NCBI GenBank assembly: GCA_003170115.1
Contig: PMZS01000134.1
Coordinates: 1 to 6,979, forward strand
Source: Spirochaetaceae bacterium
Lineage (GTDB): Bacteria > Spirochaetota > Spirochaetia > SZUA-6 > Fen-1364
Direction: 5' to 3'
Length of the DNA stretch: 6,979 bases
Shown: piece after piece, positions 4,714 to 6,979 of the stretch
How the letters are laid out: the number at the start of each line of letters is the position of its first letter
Position numbering within the stretch: the first letter of the stretch is position 1
Made by a program: the position numbers and the translations under genes
The notes under the pieces: model-generated
Database searches by the model: none
The model's input: the letters and a program-made list of their open reading frames with translations, nothing else
What the model was told of the DNA's origin: nothing

Positions 4714-6269
4714 AAGCTGAAGACCTGGTACGGCAGATCGAAGAGAGGCTCGGAACACTTGAGGTGCGTCCCGAGGTGGCCAACATGGGCCGGGTCATCA
4801 GCGTCGCGGACGGCATCGTCAGGGCGGACGGCTTGTCCCGCGCGGGGTACGGGGAGCTGGTGGAGTTCGAGGACGGGAGACGCGGCCTCATCATGAACCT
4901 GGACGAGGACTTTGCCTCCATTCTCGTGCTCTCGGAGGACAACTCGGTCCCCGAAGGGATGGAGGTCCGCAGCACCGGCACCCCGCTTTCCCTCCAGGTG
5001 TCCGATGATCTCCTCGGGCGGGTCATCGACCCGTTCGGCACCGCGCTGGACGGAAAACCGCTGAGCGTCACCGGAGGATCGCTCGTCGCCCTGGAAAGAA
5101 TCGCGCCGGGCGTGACGAAACGCGCTCCTGTGGACGCGCCGCTGAAGACGGGCGTGAAGGTCGTGGATGCGCTCACGCCGATCGGCAGGGGACAGCGGCA
5201 GCTCATCGTCGGAGACCGCAACACCGGCAAGACCGCACTCGTCATCGACACGATCATCAACCAGCGCAGCCGCGACCTCGGCCTGCCCCAGGTGGTCTGC
5301 ATCTATTGCGCCATCGGCCAGAAGCGGGGAAGCATCGCCCGGACCGTGGCGAAGTTCCAGGACGAGGGTGCATTGGGGTACACGATCGTCGTGGCGGCCA
5401 GCGCCTCCACGCCCGCCTCGATGCAGTACCTGGCGCCCTTCGCCGCCTGCGCCATAGGGGAATACTTCATGGAGAAGGGACGGGATGCCCTGGTGGTCTA
5501 CGACGACCTGTCCCGCCACGCGTGGTCGTACCGCCAGATCTCCCTCCTGCTCGGCCGGCCCGCCGGGAGGGAAGCCTACCCCGGGGACATCTTCTATCTC
5601 CATTCGCGGTTGCTGGAGCGCGCCGCCCGTCTCAACAAGGCCGGCGGGGGCGGCTCCCTCACCGCGCTCCCCATCATCCAGACCCAGGCAGGCGATATCT
5701 CGGCGTACATCCCGACGAACGTGATTTCCATCACCGACGGCCAGATCTACCTGGAGACCGACCTGTTCAACTCGGGCATCCGGCCCGCGGTAAACGCCGG
5801 TCTTTCCGTCTCCCGTGTCGGGGGGAAAGCGCAATCCAAGTCCCTTCGGCAGGTCTCTGGCCTCATGCGCCTGGAGCTTGCGCAGTACCAGTCCCTCGCG
5901 GCTTTCTCCCAGTTCGGGTCGGACCTGGACGAGGCCACTCAGAAACGAATCGTGCGGGGAAAGCGGATCATGGAAATTCTCAAGCAGCCCCAATTCTCAC
6001 CGATCGACGACCTGGCCCAGACGGTGAGCATTCACGCCGCGGGCACGGGCCTCCTCGACGAGGTTCCGCAGGAAAAGGTGGCGGAGTTCGAGAGGCGTGT
6101 GATGGACCATCTGCGCACCGGCTCGGCCGCGCTGTGCGCCCGCATTGGCAGCGGGGCGCGCTTGGACGATGCGACGGTGAAGGAGCTGGACGCGGCCATC
6201 TCCGAGCTCGCCCGGACGCTTCGAAATCCGCCTCCGGCGGCACCAAATCCGCCTCCGGCGGCGCGGTAG
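4710..6269 (+). CDS. atpA: F-type ATP synthase subunit alpha
   Basis: Non-catalytic nucleotide-binding subunit of the F1 hexamer. 519 residues, slightly long. The N-terminal beta-barrel (about 25-95) includes GRVISVADGIVRADGL. Walker A is GDRNTGKT (168-175), with Asn where many alphas have Gln. Other motifs are IAPGV (131-135), TPIGRGQRQLI (156-166), YDDLSRHAWSYRQISLLL (264-281) and the Arg-finger segment SVSRVGG (Arg369). The loop before GSLTALPIIQTQAGD is shorter than in E. coli. The last residues NPPPAAPNPPPAAR come from a 21-base tandem repeat and look like an appended low-complexity tail. The start overlaps atpH (ATGA), with GAGGAG about 11 bases and GGGG about 4 bases upstream. Fifteen bases separate it from atpG. 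Confidence 0.97.
   Translation: MKAEDLVRQIEERLGTLEVRPEVANMGRVISVADGIVRADGLSRAGYGELVEFEDGRRGLIMNLDEDFASILVLSEDNSVPEGMEVRSTGTPLSLQVSDDLLGRVIDPFGTALDGKPLSVTGGSLVALERIAPGVTKRAPVDAPLKTGVKVVDALTPIGRGQRQLIVGDRNTGKTALVIDTIINQRSRDLGLPQVVCIYCAIGQKRGSIARTVAKFQDEGALGYTIVVAASASTPASMQYLAPFAACAIGEYFMEKGRDALVVYDDLSRHAWSYRQISLLLGRPAGREAYPGDIFYLHSRLLERAARLNKAGGGGSLTALPIIQTQAGDISAYIPTNVISITDGQIYLETDLFNSGIRPAVNAGLSVSRVGGKAQSKSLRQVSGLMRLELAQYQSLAAFSQFGSDLDEATQKRIVRGKRIMEILKQPQFSPIDDLAQTVSIHAAGTGLLDEVPQEKVAEFERRVMDHLRTGSAALCARIGSGARLDDATVKELDAAISELARTLRNPPPAAPNPPPAAR
6224..6262 (+). repeat. Tandem GC-rich repeat with two hairpins at the 3' end of atpA
   Basis: The 18-base unit AAATCCGCCTCCGGCGGC occurs twice (6224-6241 and 6245-6262), with a period of 21 bases or 7 codons. 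Each copy contains a perfect 5-base stem CCGCC-TCC-GGCGG (6228-6240 and 6249-6261). The repeat encodes NPPPAA twice and ends just before the atpA stop. It resembles REP-type intergenic hairpins that have entered the coding end, which is an inference. It might also damp read-through into atpG or protect upstream mRNA. Confidence 0.75.
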
Positions 6270-6284
6270 TAGCGGGACGGGGCG

Positions 6285-6979
6285 ATGCCCGAGAATCTGC
6301 GGACCCTGAAAGGCCGCATCAGGACGGCCAGGAACATCGCCCAGCTTGCGAAGACTCTGGAGATGGTATCCGTCTCCAAGATCCGCAGGGCGCGCGCGCT
6401 CGCGGAGACGGTGCGTCCGTACGCGGAGCGCATTACCGTGTTGACGGGCAACGTGATGCGCTCGCTCTCCCCCGAGGAAAAGGAGCATCCCTACCTGCGG
6501 GCCTCGAAGGCGCCGGCGCGCATTGTGCTGGCCATCGGCCCGGACAAGGGCCTCTGCGGGCCGCTCACCGGAAACCTTGTGCGCAAGCTCGCCGAGTCCG
6601 TGGACCAGGACACGCTCCTGATCACCGTCGGCAAGAAGATGGAGAGACCCGGAGTCCGGCTCGTGGGCAAGCGGCTCCTCGCCTCGTTCATGATGGGGGC
6701 TCGGCTTCCGCAGTACTCTCTCGTTTTCGAGCTGGTCCGGGTGATCAACGAGCAGATTCTGGGCGGGAAGGCGTCGTCCCTGGACATCCTGTACGGCCGG
6801 TTCGTGTCCTACTTCACCCAGGTCCCGACGTTCCAGAGAGTCCTCCCCCTGGAGCCCGCGGCGCAGGCGGCGGGCTCGCCGGAAGAGTTCGAGCCGGGCA
6901 GCGCGGCTCTGCTCGCCGCCCTTCTGCCCCATTTTCTCGAGGTGCGCCTGTTCGACGCGGTCGTGCAGGCCTTTTCCGC
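6285..6979 (+). CDS. atpG: F-type ATP synthase subunit gamma, 3' end cut by window edge
   Basis: Central rotor shaft of F1. 231 codons are visible of a usual 280-290, so the C-terminal helix is missing to the right. The N-terminal helix reads LKGRIRTARNIAQLAKTLEMVSVSKIRRA (8-36), the counterpart of the I-x-S-x-x-N-T-x-K-I-T-K-A-M-x-M-V-A-A-S-K segment in typical gammas, here with several changes. GPDKGLCGPLTGNL (85-98) is the S-D-R-G-L-C-G-G segment with Pro-Asp-Lys. The later VPTFQRVLPLEP (180-191) and LPHFLEVRLFDAVVQAF (214-230) also fit. The ATG is preceded by GGGACGGGG. atpD and atpC are expected next. Confidence 0.94.
   Translation, partial: MPENLRTLKGRIRTARNIAQLAKTLEMVSVSKIRRARALAETVRPYAERITVLTGNVMRSLSPEEKEHPYLRASKAPARIVLAIGPDKGLCGPLTGNLVRKLAESVDQDTLLITVGKKMERPGVRLVGKRLLASFMMGARLPQYSLVFELVRVINEQILGGKASSLDILYGRFVSYFTQVPTFQRVLPLEPAAQAAGSPEEFEPGSAALLAALLPHFLEVRLFDAVVQAFS

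Noticed and set aside
4674..5993. Long open frame on the minus strand opposite atpA (439 codons)
   Set aside because: It is antisense to a complete, motif-rich alpha subunit; the product has no recognisable fold and is rich in Arg, Gly, Asp and His, as expected of a shadow frame in GC-rich DNA.
6228..6261. Transcription terminator between atpA and atpG
   Set aside because: The two hairpins are small, lie inside the coding end of atpA, have no T tract, and atpG follows 15 bases after the stop with operon-type spacing.
5997..6932. Minus-strand open frame opposite the atpA end and atpG (311 codons)
   Set aside because: Antisense to conserved alpha and gamma sequence; low-complexity basic product.

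Overview
The window is a compact, GC-rich bacterial chromosomal segment with two divergent gene clusters separated by about 155 bases. Every recognisable gene belongs to central energy metabolism, and I see no mobile element, tRNA, rRNA or CRISPR array. The organism cannot be named from this sequence. The high GC, the LDH-like (not E. coli-like) malate dehydrogenase and the short-loop SucC fit a free-living, respiring or syntrophic lineage, for example Desulfobacterota, Nitrospirota or a neighbouring candidate phylum. That placement is a low-confidence inference.

Left half, minus strand, read right to left: a divergent malate dehydrogenase paralog (2757-1792), a canonical LDH-like malate dehydrogenase (1795-857), then sucC for the succinyl-CoA synthetase beta subunit (860 to beyond the left edge). 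The three genes are joined by 4-base stop/start overlaps (GTGA, then ATGA), so they are very probably one translationally coupled operon for TCA-cycle steps. sucD probably follows outside the window.

Middle, 2758-2912: the divergent control region. It holds an AT-rich block, nested inverted repeats, and a good sigma70-type promoter (TTGACT, 18-base spacer, TATACT) pointing right. That promoter sits so close to atpB that the message would be almost leaderless.

Right half, plus strand: an F-type ATP synthase operon in the usual order atpB(a)-atpE(c)-atpF(b)-atpH(delta)-atpA(alpha)-atpG(gamma, cut by the right edge). atpD (beta) and atpC (epsilon) are expected beyond the window. No atpI precedes atpB. 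Genes abut or overlap by 1-4 bases except at c/b and alpha/gamma. Core catalytic residues are present, but several details are non-standard: a delta subunit of only 112 residues, a c subunit with an altered glycine motif including a Phe, and a GC-rich 21-base tandem repeat with two small hairpins forming the end of atpA.

Together the clusters couple carbon oxidation or reduction (malate/oxaloacetate, succinyl-CoA/succinate) with ATP synthesis from ion-motive force. Nothing here amounts to a wholly new system. The points most worth a second look are the divergent second MDH with altered active-site positions, the minimal delta subunit, the c-ring glycine motif, and the atpB promoter/start arrangement.
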